DNA of 64,000 nucleotides from Agarophyton chilense (Eukaryota; Rhodophyta; Florideophyceae; Gracilariales; Gracilariaceae), in NCBI GenBank assembly GCA_030374765.1, contig JARGXX010000090.1, positions 1-64,000 on the forward strand, written 5' to 3'. Positions within the stretch are counted from its first letter, which is position 1; every line of letters starts with the position of its first letter. Positions 11,573 through 22,199 of the stretch are shown piece by piece. The position numbers were made by a program, and so were the translations under genes. The notes under the pieces are model-generated. The model was not told the origin of the DNA. It ran no database searches and saw nothing but the letters and a program-made list of their open reading frames with translations.

Positions 11573-12359
11573 ATTGTTTTCCTTACTGCAAATATAAAAC
11601 CCCGTAATGGTGCATCTTCCCCTAAACCCACCTCTTTTCTCAAGGGACTGCAAGTCATTCAAACATTTTTCGGCATGCTAAAACGCCAATCATCACACGT
11701 TTTTTGTGTCCAACTCGGTCCCTCTTCAGCACTCTTACACATCATTCACATCCAACACACTCTCCTCAGCCCTACTTGTGCGTGTCCACAGTTCAGTGAA
11801 TCACGAGCTAGTCATCTGCCGTCTACCGCACACACGGCAAAGACCTTTTCTCAGATTGTAAAACCCCTCCCAAACACACCCAAATCCGAAGCTTTTCGAA
11901 AATTAGATCAGATCATCTAGCGGCCACCATGTTCAACTGTACACTTTGGATTTCTCTAAGATCCTCCCTCACACGTCTTCCTACGTGTTAAGCCGCGTTA
12001 CATGCCCGTGCAACGTGTAGTCTAGTGCCCAGAGATGAGTTTGGTATGGCAACTGTCACAAGTTCATACACACCCGTGGTGTCTCAGACACCCGTTTTGT
12101 CTCAGACACCCGTTTTGTCTCGGACAACCTCCATTTTTGGCACCTTCTATGGCGCTTTTCTAGTCTCGATCAGACTTGCATTTGCGGTGTACTGAGGCCT
12201 GCTATTCGGTAGATTTAATCAAAATACATGTCTGGCTGCTTGACCTGCGCCACAGCATAAGTTTTACAATTTTTTGTCTGGCCGGCCCTGTTTTCAACTC
12301 AGACACAGACATCAAAAAATTCATTGATTTTTCAGCATGCCAAAACACCAATATATTCA
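11573..12359. repeat. B block, copy 2
   Basis: Near-identical second copy in tandem. It contains one additional CTCAGACACCCGTTTTGT repeat near 12085-12120 relative to copy 1. Its end is the junction with helicase unit 2. Confidence 0.8.
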
Positions 12360-15045
12360 GGGGCGGAGGCCAATGAGCTTTATTGTGACACACTCCTCCC
12401 CACAACCCCACAGTCATACAACGGGAATGAATGACCTGCAATACCAAATAGTATCGTGATGGTTCCCTTGTACAGTATGCCGTTTGCTCAAGCCAGCCAC
12501 ACGCGCCCTCCCCCAAAACACAAAACCGCCTTTCTCCAATTACCCTCGCCCCACCTATTTACTACTTATACTGCTATATCGGCAGTGAACCCGTCCATTT
12601 CGCTGATGCTCCCAAACTCGATTGTGTTTGTTTGTGTGTGTCTTTCTTTGCGTCTTCAAAAACAATCCTCCCAAGCGTCTTCTTCTCTCTCTTACACGTT
12701 CAGTTATGTCGCAAAACACCTGATCCTCCGCCGGCGAACATGGCTCGCCCGTGTTCATCCCCTCTTCGGTGCACAGCCCACCGAGGGCTGCGGTGAACAT
12801 CTCACCGCCCACTCCCCCTAATCCCCTGCTCCCCCCACCGCCTCCGCCCGTGGAGCGTGACGCTCATGCTCAACCCCATCCCGACTTACCCGTTACCGAC
12901 GCGAATACAGCCGACGATTCTTGCTCTTTTATCATGGCACTCGGTACCACTGTGAATATGGGTATTCATTCTATTGGGTTCTTTCCGTTGTGCGTCAACT
13001 GCCAGTGTGGGCTGCCGTCTGCCCGCGCAATCCAACATCACCTGCACAAACAGCACTCCATCCCTTTGGAAATTGCACGTCCCATGTCAATGGCAATCCT
13101 GCACGAGGTGCACACCTTGCGCAACAACTCTACCGTTGCCCCCGTGTGGCAAAAGTATCGCCCCCAACACAACGCTCAATTTGTGTCCGGGCCCTCTACG
13201 TTCCTCACGCCCCTGGCACACATTGCCATTCACAATGGCTATCAGTGCCCGCTCTGCAAATTCTGCTACCTCGACCCCGTTCGTTTGCAAGCGCATCTGA
13301 TCGAATGCCACAATATGTCGCCTGCGGTTGCCCAGCCGCACCTTGACCGTACCGTCTCGTCGGGCCGTATTGCCTTGCAGACAGTGAACGGCGGCGTTCG
13401 TCGCCGTTTATTCCCCGTTACCAATGCTCAACCCATAGGCTCCTGGTCCAAAACTTTCCAGGTTCTGCAGGCGCCTGCGGCACGGCCTGAGACCCCCCCG
13501 GCGCAGCCTGTTTGTCTCCAACCACCCCATCGTCCAGTGGCAACGACTGCCAAAGGCATCGAGCCCCCGCTTCAACACATTAACCACTTTTTACAAAAGT
13601 TCAACACCGGCGCTCCTTGTTCGCAATCAGACCCTTTGCTTCGTCACCACTCGGAGAAGAATTCTTTCATCACCTTTTCCAAGTTTGACATCGTTCTTCA
13701 CTCGCTTCATGTTCATCTGGATGTGGCGGCTCAACTATCCAGAACTGGCACAACGCCCACATCCGCTGAAAGCACCATCACCCACCACATCTTCGACTAC
13801 CTCTCTCAGGTAAACATTTTGGTTAGTAAGACCTCCCTGGCTTTCTTGGACCGCCTCAACAAGCGCACCGACACAGCTTTTAAAACTGTCTCCACTGAAA
13901 CCCTCAAGCGTTACGCTTCACACATTTCCCGTTTGCTTGTGTTCACCCACGGGACAAGGGCAAACCTCCCTCATCTCGTACCCGACTCAGACCTAATGTA
14001 CTGCTACACTACTTCCGTGTTGGATGCCATTCGCATGTCTTCCTCTGGTGAGCTCCCCGCCCCGTTTCCTCGAACCCAACATGGCCCAGCGGTCCATAGC
14101 GCGCTCAAGCCCTTCTTGCTTCAATCTTTAGCGCCATACCAGTCTTTAGATCTCCTCTCCGTTCGCAACTTCATTGCTTGCGCAAGCGTGATAAGCACCG
14201 ACCCCAACCCACCTATCGCTGCCCCCTTGCCGTCTGACCGCACGCCTGAGCCTTACGACACGGCCATTTCTCACGACCCCAACAATACCTCCTTTCGTTT
14301 TGCAGCCGCCTCAGATGTGACGCACCTCCTCGCCGCTCTTCAATATGGCATCTGTGCCTGCGCCATACACGAACTGCACGTGCTCTCCAAATCTTCTCCC
14401 CTGTTGCAACCTGCCACCCCTGCTTCCGAACGCACAGTTCACGTTCAAGAACGCATGCGTACCATCGACGCGGCAATCGACGCTGATTCCAACAACGCAC
14501 TTTCGTTTGTCAGAAAGACACTCACGCTTGCAATGTCCATATCCTCTCGCGAGGAAATGTTCGTTTCTTTCCACAACTGTGATGTTCACCCGTCCTGCGG
14601 CATAGTGCATGACATTCACCTCGCCCTCTCAGAAGTCGGCTCTTTGGTTTTAACTCTACACAAAGAAATACAACATACTCTTCACAACGACCTGCTTCTT
14701 GGCCACGCTCTTCCAACCGGTTTCACAAACGCGCTACACTCACTTCAGGACGACTCCTTCAACAAAAGCCCAGGCTTTTCTTTCCTTATCAACCTCAACA
14801 ACCGCCCGTTTATCGAACAAAACATGGCTTTCGTTTTCACTTGTCTCACGTCTTCCATGCCCCACAACTCCAACACCGACCACACTCCGTTTCTTCCGCA
14901 ACGCAAGCAAAACGGTACCTTTCCCCGCACACAACTGCCCACAACCGACATTTTGGGCACCGATATGTTCACGCATGCGTTGTCGAGGTGGCTCTCATGT
15001 GCACAGAAAATCCAAGAACGCCTGTTGGTTGCGCTACACCTTTCG

Positions 15046-15570
15046 TCGGGCTCTCCTGCGCGCGGCACAGAGATTGAGACATACCGTATCCACAACGACC
15101 AACACTTTCAACGTTGTCTCATGCTCATCGACAAATCGCCTGTCCTCATTTGCCGTTACATGAAAACTCGAAACAGCAAAGGGGCCGCCACTCCGATTGC
15201 TCGCTTTCCCGATGCCCAAACATCCCGTCTTCTGCTCATGTACTTGACTCTGATACGTCCGTTTGAAGCATATATCGTCGGCCGCCTACACGGGGAAAAC
15301 TGTTTCCAGATGCATTGGAAAATGCTGTTCGCAAACTGCGGAATTCCGTATGCCGCAACCACCATCTGCTCGATAATCAGCTCTCACTTGAGCAAACGCG
15401 GTTTCCCGATATCCTTCAACGACTATAGAAACTTCACCGTGGGAATGACCAACACAGTTTCCAATGTCACCGCATCTTCTGTAGCCGATCACATCTTGGA
15501 AGAGCTATTGACCACTGCCCATGGCCAGGCGGGCCACTCTGCGCACACCGCCGCTTTTCTTTACGCTCGT
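15046..15570 (+). other. Tyrosine-recombinase-like core inside the helicase protein (copy 2)
   Basis: SGSPARGTEI matches box I of tyrosine recombinases (tG-x-R-x-x-E). A Lys-containing KTRNSKG segment and a FPDAQTSRLLLMYL helix follow. FNDYRNF is in the place of box II H-x-x-R, with N for H. AGHSAHTAAFLYAR matches the GHS...Y element, with exactly nine residues from His to Tyr as in XerD-type enzymes. The arginines are about 122 residues apart, a normal distance. The same stretch is intact in copy 1 (about 5643-6167). The fold assignment is inferred from motifs only. Confidence 0.5.
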
Positions 15571-17835
15571 ACACCACATGACATATCCGGTTTGCAGCAC
15601 TCTCAACTTTCCAAATATCGCGAGTGGTCCAGAAAATGGCACCAGTATCTCGGTCTTCTTCTTAATGCTCCCCTCACCAAACAACAACAACAACACCACA
15701 GAAAACGTCCGGTTACTGACACAGTTCTACCTACACCTGAACCAAAGCGCTCCATCCATACATCGCAGCCAACCCCGTCCCCTCCCACTGACCGCTCTGC
15801 GATCCCCCATTCTCAAATCAACCTAAACCTGGCCGCCTCTCATCCTTTCAATCCACATCCGCCTGCTTTTATGGCAGCCGCCATACCGCGCGGTGGAGCT
15901 TCTCTCTTACAACAACCGCTTGTGACCTACGAACATATTACATCAGAAATGCTCCGAGCACTAAGACAGGCACTTTCCAACGACTCCGCTTTATTCAAGT
16001 CCCACCAACAATTTGTGAACACAGCGGCCGTGTACAACAGGCTTTCCAACATGCTACTACTCCAGCCGACTGGATCTGGAAAAACACTATTTCTTCTGCT
16101 CCCCGTCTTCATGGAAAAGGGCAAATACTCCACCGTTCTCATCACCCCTCTCACAGCCTTGCTCAGTGAATACGAACTGCGCGCTCAGCTCTTCGGCCTT
16201 CGTGCTTCTCGTACACCCACCCCTTCCGGATCGCACTCCTTTGCCGACATTTACATCTTTTCCGCTGAAAGACTTTCTCTTCCTTCTTTTACAGAGTTCA
16301 CCACGCGACTGATCGCCGCCGACCGCCTTGCCCGCATTGCCATCGATGAATGTCACTTGTTTCTTTTATGGCAACACTTTCGCCCGTGCTTGGCCAACCT
16401 CCACAACGGCCTCGGCCATATTCCCACAAAGATCCCTCGCGTGCTTTTAAGCGCGACAGTGCCGCCGCGCGACCGCCCCCTTCTTCTGTCGCAGCTGCAC
16501 ATCCCGAACGCGCATGTGTACGCTTCTTCGACTGCAAGAAACAACATTTCTTTTGTCGTGTATCAGCTAAGCTCAGCCCCCAGCACTTCGCGTGCCACAC
16601 GCTTTCGCGCCGCTCATGGCCACTTTCAGGATGTGTTTGGATACCTGCTTCAGCTGGGCGTCTCAATCATGCAAGAGCATGTGGCTCGATTGCTTCACTC
16701 GTCGGCTGACACAACCCTAGCTCGTGTTCTTATATTCTCGTTAACACGCCCGGCTGCCGAAGCTGTCCATGAAGCTCTCGCCGCTTCGCGTTCTTCTTTT
16801 GGTGCCCTTAAACAATCCACTACTGTCACGGTTCTCCTGTACCATTCTGGTCTCTCCGATGTTCGTAAACGCCGGGCTCACACCCTTTGGAACTCTCCGC
16901 CTTCTTCCAGCGCACCCACAACCAACCACATTCTCTTCATGGTTTGCACCTCTTCTTTTGGTACGGGCATCGACGTTCCCAACGTTCGCCTGGTTTTCAA
17001 CTTTGGTGGAGTAGCGAGTCTTTGCGACCTCGTGCAACAGGCCGGCAGGGCCGGCCGCGATGGAAACCCATCCACTTGCGTCACTATTGATTTCCAGCCC
17101 TACTTCAAACTCGTCACGGAAACTCTTTCTTCGTCCTCATCGAACACAAATGCGTTTGAGGAGCCCAATCGCATATACAACCAAGCACTTTCCACGGAGC
17201 GTTGGTTGGAAGCGCAGCACTGGGTCGAATGCAAATCTGTTTGTCGAAGGAACGCCCTCTATTTCCACATGGACGGAAAAGAACCAGGCATCTGTCTCTT
17301 CTCTCCTTCGGTTCTTAATTGCGATATTTGCAATAGCATCGCAGCTGTCTCTCCCTCTCCCACCCCGGAACGAAGCTCCGTTTTCGCAACCCCTTCTCCC
17401 TCTCAGCACGCCCAATCCATTTCACCGTCACCCAGCGCTTCCCCACAAACGCCTACGCCGCCAAAAAACCGTCCCAATCAATCAAACAGAACATCCTTAA
17501 ACAACCAAAACACCAACACCAACGGCGGCCCAACACAAAGCCCCAAACCCCACGCCAGTCGTCCACCACGACCCCCCACCTCCACTCCATCGCCGTTGCT
17601 GACAACCACGCATCCATCCGCTGCGACCCAATCGCCCACTGTCGCTCCTTCTCAATCTCAGTCGCACTCTGCCACCTTCTTTTACACCTTGGAACGAAAA
17701 ACACCGCAATAAATCGTGTCACACTTCGAGGAGCTCTCCCGCCGACTTGCCCCTCTCTGTGTGCCATGCTTGCTGCACGAAAAAACGCAAGTGCACTTGA
17801 CGGACACTCATGCATGCCCCCATTCCCGTCAACGA

Positions 17836-17877
17836 TGCTTCAGATGCTTTTCGCCGCACCATATATCGCGCAACTGC
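17836..17877 (+). other. CCHC zinc knuckle near the C-terminus of helicase copy 2
   Basis: Encodes C-x2-C-x4-H-x4-C (CFRCFSPHHISRNC), in frame with the helicase but downstream of its TAA. Another CYRC...C...H...H...C cluster follows. In copy 1 the first Cys codon is TAA and the second is TGG. Confidence 0.65.
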
Positions 17878-18270
17878 AGGTTCGATAAATCACCTCAAGG
17901 AACCTGCTACCGTTGCCATCTCGGATTCTGCAAGGGACTCAAAACTCATTCTCAACCGCACACTTTTGGAACAAGACACTGCATCTTCATTTCGCTCTAT
18001 CAACTGGCATGGGTCTTGTGGCGAACATGCTCCAAAACTCGCTCCGAAATTGCACTCCACCTCTTTGACGGCCGCATGCAATCCAAGTTCAACTCCATTT
18101 CCCAATCCTCCCAAGATTCCTCACCCCTCCACCTTGAAATAGACGCCATGTTTCATGATTGGTTAACACACAACAACCACTTTGCCGAACCCAACATTCT
18201 ACGCCTTGCAGCTTGGTGGAAGTCCACCACAACACTCATTTAAGCACGATTTTAGATTCCAAGCCGGTAC

Positions 18271-18276
18271 AATAAA
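18271..18276 (+). terminator. AATAAA poly(A) signal, helicase copy 2
   Basis: Located 28 bases after the final TAA (18241-18243), matching the position in copy 1. Confidence 0.55.
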
Positions 18277-18660
18277 CACCCATTCTTCTTTCTCCATTTT
18301 GCTTTCAACTCTCTTCTTTGCCACAGAAAACCACATTTCCTCCTCTATATACATGAGTATAACGCCAAACACCCCATATTCGACCGTTACATTACACCCA
18401 ATCCAGCGACAAGCGTTATTCAAACGACTCTATCTCCAGCTCAACCTCAGCCCCTAAATACCCCAACTCCGCCTCAAAAATACAGTGTAACGAAACAACC
18501 TACACTCTATATCAGTCCTACACATAAAGCCCAGTACACTTATCGAATGCAGGTCGCTCAACACAGAACGTTATCCAACCACCGCAGATATCGAGTACAC
18601 CCTCAAACAATCTGTTCACCACGCATTCGTACTATACTGGAACTTGACGTCTCGACTCTA

Positions 18661-18935
18661 GACCCCTAAAACCCCTAAAATCCAATAAACGAAAAGCTTC
18701 CCCTAAAACCCCTAAAGCCCTCCAGCCCCTAAACAATGTTTTCCTCTCCGTAAATAAAAAATCCCATAAAGGTAAAGTTTCCCCTAAACCCTCTGAACCC
18801 CCGAACCCCTGAACCTCTAAAACCCCTAAAACCCCTACACAATGTTTTCCTCTCCGTAAATTCAAAATCCCATAAAGGTAAAGCTTCCCCTAAAACCCCT
18901 AAACCCCTAAACCCCTGAAACCTGTAAAAGCCCGT
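18661..18935. repeat. Degenerate telomere-like CCCCTAAA tract, unit 2
   Basis: Counterpart of 9257-9530 with the same C-rich plus-strand orientation. It differs at a few bases, including more CCCCTAAAC words near 18890-18915. Confidence 0.6.
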
Positions 18936-19322
18936 ACAAAATGGTTTCCTGTACGAAAACGTAAACTCCCGTAGGCCCTGACCAATAGCTACTTTGTGGC
19001 GATGGCACTGTTGGACAAACCTTAACGTCATAAGACCCTACCTGGCATCGTTAAGCATACGTCATCCCTACCTCACTAAACGCACTGCACGCGTCTTCTT
19101 TAGCTGAGAGTGTGGCGCCAGCACTCGCCTGACCTACTACTCACCACACTCAACCTACATTGAACTTGACAATACCAACGAATATCGGCCCCCAGTGTTG
19201 CCGGATATGAAAACCATCCTAGAACCAAGCGCAAACGCACCTTTTTTAGCCGCGTCCACGACCCCAAAACGCACATACAAAACGCCTGACAATGTGCCAA
19301 CTGCCTCCACGAAATCGCCACA

Positions 19323-19508
19323 GAACCAAGCGCAAACGCATACCCTAACCCTTTCTTTTGATAAAAATTTCGCACATTATCCAGCTTACAACACAGCTCG
19401 ACTGTGCAGCGGAGATGTGGCTGAAACCAAGCGCCTTTGAGTGCCACACTCGACGCACGCCTCCACGTTGTGCAGCAAAAATGTTCCAATAAAACATGTG
19501 CAAACGCA
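19323..19508. repeat. Subtelomeric block A2
   Basis: Second copy of block A. It runs into U satellite copy 3. Confidence 0.75.
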
Positions 19509-19832
19509 GGATTTTGGCAGAAAGCCAAGCGCGCGTAAAATTTATGATTTTTTCAAATGCAAAAATTGCGAAAATGGGTGCTGCGCCCCAACATCTGGCA
19601 AGTCGCGCGCTACGTTACCCAAACGAAGCGCCTGAGCGCAATTAGCCACGATTTTTTGAGCGTGCCAATGTGTCATACGCGCTCTCCAGCACAACGTTTT
19701 CCATCCAGGGGGTCAAAATCGCACATACGTCGAATGCAGCGCGTGGCGCTTGGTGTATGTAATTACCAAGCGCTACTGACAACCGCGTTTTACCAAGCGC
19801 CAGCCCACACTTACAACCTGTAATATATATAG
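19509..19832. repeat. U satellite, copy 3
   Basis: Single U unit between A2 and B3, with one extra T near its start (GGATTTTGGCAG). Confidence 0.85.
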
Positions 19833-20620
19833 ATTGTTTTCCTTACTGCAAATATAAAACCCCGTAATGGTGCATCTTCCCCTAAACCCACCTCTTTTCT
19901 TAAGGGACTGCAAGTCATTCAAACATTTTTCAGTATGCTAAAACGCCAATCATCACACGGTTTTTGTGTCCAACTCGGTTCCTCTTCAGCACTCTTACAC
20001 ATCATTCACATCCAACACACTCTCCTCAGCCCTACTTGTGCGTGTCCACAGTTCGGTGAATCACGAGCTGGTCATCTGCCGTCTACCGCACACACGGTTA
20101 AGACCTTTTCTCAGATTGTAAAACCCCTCCCAAACACACCCAAATCCGAAGCTTTTCGAGAATTAGATCAGATCATCTAGCGGCCACCATGTTCAACTGT
20201 ACACTTTGGATTTCTCTAAGATCCTCCCACACACGTCTTTCTACGTGTTTAGCCGCGTTACAGGCCCGTGCAACGTGTAGTCCAGTGCCCAGAGATGAGT
20301 TTGGTATAGCAACTGTCACAAGTTCATACACACCCGTGGTGTCTCAGACACCCGTTTTGTCTCAGACACCCGTTTTGTCTCGGACACCCTCCATTTTTGG
20401 CACCTTCTATCGCGTTTTTCTAGTCTCGATCAGACTTGCATTTGCGGTGTACTGAGGCCTGCTATTCGGTAGATTCAATCAAAATACATGTCTGGCTGCT
20501 TGACCTGCGCCACAGCATAATTTTTACAATTTTTTGTCTGGCCGGCCCTGTTTTCAACTCAGACACAGACATCAAAAAATTCATTGATTTTTCAGCATGC
20601 CAAAACACCAATATATTCAG
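19833..20620. repeat. B block, copy 3
   Basis: Third copy of the B block, ending CACCAATATATTCAG as the others do. It is followed here by block A rather than by a helicase unit. Confidence 0.8.
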
Positions 20621-20805
20621 AACCAAGCGTAAACGCATACCCTAACCCTTTCTTTTGATAAAAATTTCGCACATTATCCAGCTTACAACACAGCTCGACT
20701 GTGCAGCGGAGATGTGGCTGAAACCAAGCGCCTTTAAGTGCCACACTCGACGCACGCCTCCACGTGGTGCAGCAAAAATGTTACAATAAAACATGTGCAA
20801 ACGCA
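20621..20805. repeat. Subtelomeric block A3
   Basis: Third copy of block A, starting AACCAAGCGTAAACGCATACC. It leads into U copy 4. Confidence 0.75.
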
Positions 20806-21127
20806 GGATTTGGCAGAAAGCCAAGCGCGCGTAAAATTTATGATTTTTTCAAATGCAAAAATTGCGAAAATGGGTGCTGCGCCCCAACATCTGGCAAGTC
20901 GCGCGCTACGTTACCCGAACGAAACGCCTGAGCGCAATTAGCCACGATTTTTTGAGCGTGCCAATGTGTCATACGCGCTCTCCAGCACAACGTTTTCCAT
21001 CCAGGGGGTCAAAATCGCACATACGTCGAATGCAGCGCGTGGCGCTTGGTGTATGTAATTACCAAGCGCTACTGACAACTGCTTTTTACCAAGCGCCAGC
21101 CCACACTTAGAACCTGTAATATATACA
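20806..21127. repeat. U satellite, copy 4
   Basis: 322-bp U unit, in tandem with copy 5. Confidence 0.85.
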
Positions 21128-21450
21128 GGATTTGGCAGAAAGCCCAGCGCGCCTAAAATTTATGATTTTTTCAAAAATAAATATTGCGAAGATGGGTGCT
21201 GCGTGCCAACATTTGGCAAGTCGCGCGCTACGTAACCCGAAAGAAGCGCCTGAGCGCAATTAGCCACGATTTTTTGAGGGTGCCAATGTGTCATACGCGC
21301 TCTCCAGCTCTACGTTTTCCATCCAGGGGGTCAAAATCGCACATACGTCGAATGCAGCGCGTGGCGCTTGGTGAATGTAATTATCAAGCGCTACTGACAA
21401 CCGTGTTTTACCAAGCGCCAGCCCACACTTACAACCTGTAAGATATATAG
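21128..21450. repeat. U satellite, copy 5 (most diverged)
   Basis: Last U unit. It has more substitutions than the others (for example AAAATAAATATTGCGAAGATGG for the usual AAATGCAAAAATTGCGAAAATGG). Its end marks the border of the subtelomere-like array. Confidence 0.8.
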
Positions 21451-21479
21451 GAGGGCGGTTTAAATTCCTTTGGTTCAAG

Positions 21480-21905
21480 AGGAACATAACCGAGTTTAGA
21501 ACCGCGTCGCAAACACACGCGGCATGCATGGGCTTATCCAGGTTTCACGAAGATAGCGGCAACTCTGCGCAAATTCTAGTAGATATTGCACGAAATAGAA
21601 GGCGCCGAAGAGTGCTTTTGTCTTCGAAAGTAAATTGTGGAAACAGAAATCGATCATCTTTCGCGATTTTGTCCTGATCACGACCAGCCGTGTACCACTT
21701 CTTGTAAAGACCGAATGTAGCTCTCACTTCATCCATGTTCCACTAAATGCAACGGCATGCTTCAAATTGTAGCGACAGCAGAGAACGTCCGTCCGGTAAT
21801 TGTACCGGCATATTCTCCTCCCATCATTCTGGGCGGTTGTGGGGTTTCGATCCAACCCTGGTGACGTTTTGTAATTTTTCTAGGACTGCAGTGGGACGCT
21901 GTAGA
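21480..21905 (-). pseudogene. Unrecognised ORF, 3' part, interrupted by Copia
   Basis: Minus-strand coding-like sequence containing MDEVRATFGLYKKWYTAGRD and a basic/aromatic continuation. It joins in frame with 26807-27125 when the Copia element and one GTAGA duplicate are disregarded. A few in-frame stops are present on both sides, so it was decayed or intron-containing. No family recognised. Confidence 0.4.
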
Positions 21906-22174
21906 TGATGGTTTGAAGTACACTTAGAACGTGGATAACTTGGTGAAGTGTAGACTTGAGTTCGTTTTTCGAGATTCAGTCTTTTTTCTTTTATTCTATT
22001 ATAGTTCTCAAAAGAACTTCTAATTGTTCTAGAAGCACAGCATTTCTTTTAAGATAGTTTTTAGAGTTTCTACAATAAATGTTCTATGTAAGCTTCTGGA
22101 TGCTTCTATACAGTTCTAATTCATAGAGGAAATTCTGGTTGTTTCCTGAAGACCTTCTAGAGGTTTCTACAACA
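21906..22174 (-). repeat. Copia 3' LTR (269 bp)
   Basis: TGATGGTTTGAAG...TTCTACAACA. Adjacent internal bases 22175-22183 read GAAGGAGGG on the minus strand, a polypurine tract abutting the LTR. Confidence 0.93.
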
Positions 22175-22184
22175 CCCTCCTTCA
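22175..22184 (-). promoter_or_regulatory. Copia polypurine tract
   Basis: Minus strand TGAAGGAGGG directly next to the 3' LTR, the expected plus-strand DNA priming site. Confidence 0.7.
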
Positions 22185-22199
22185 ACTTGATAATGGCAT

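Larger units (their letters stand above)
2956..12359 (+). repeat. Tandem subtelomere-like unit 1 (~9.4 kb)
   Basis: The sequence beginning GGGGCGGAGGCCAATGAGC at 2956 recurs at 12360, an offset of 9404 bases, and the similarity continues through the promoter, the helicase gene, the 3' UTR, the telomere-like tract and the satellite blocks. Order in this unit: helicase gene (3303-8840), telomere-like tract (9257-9530), A block (9922-10105), two U satellites (10106-10750), two B blocks (10751-11520 and 11573-12359). Confidence 0.9.
12706..18243 (+). pseudogene. Telomere-linked-helicase-like gene, copy 2 (longest open copy)
   Basis: Same gene as copy 1. The equivalent ATG (12706) is followed by TGA at codon 6 (12721-12723), after which the frame is open for over 1600 codons to TAA at 17710-17712. 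An internal ATG at about 12934 could serve as start. Residues counted from 12751: C2H2 finger 1 C81/C84/H97/H102 and finger 2 C166/C169/H182/H187, both C-x2-C-x12-H-x4-H. The recombinase-like core has R771-x-x-E774, N890-x-x-R893, H929 and Y938. The helicase has Walker A GSGKT with K1111, DECH from D1199, the W-x2-FRP element, and QQAGRAGRDG near 1430. The TAA replaces a CAA in copy 1. The frame then continues (17716-18243) through a CCHC knuckle (17836-17877) and further C/H pairs. It is either a pseudogene or uses a shortened protein. Confidence 0.85.
12360..21450 (+). repeat. Tandem subtelomere-like unit 2 (~9.1 kb)
   Basis: Second copy of the unit. Its satellite part is arranged differently: A2-U3 (19323-19832), B3 (19833-20620), A3-U4-U5 (20621-21450). 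The repeat ends abruptly at about 21450 in unrelated sequence. Scattered single-base differences from unit 1 indicate a recent duplication or ongoing homogenisation. Confidence 0.9.

Noticed and set aside
21840-21865. Second tRNA-like B box (GGGTTTCGATCCAACCC)
   Set aside because: A short T-arm-like hairpin only; the upstream sequence does not fold into a tRNA.
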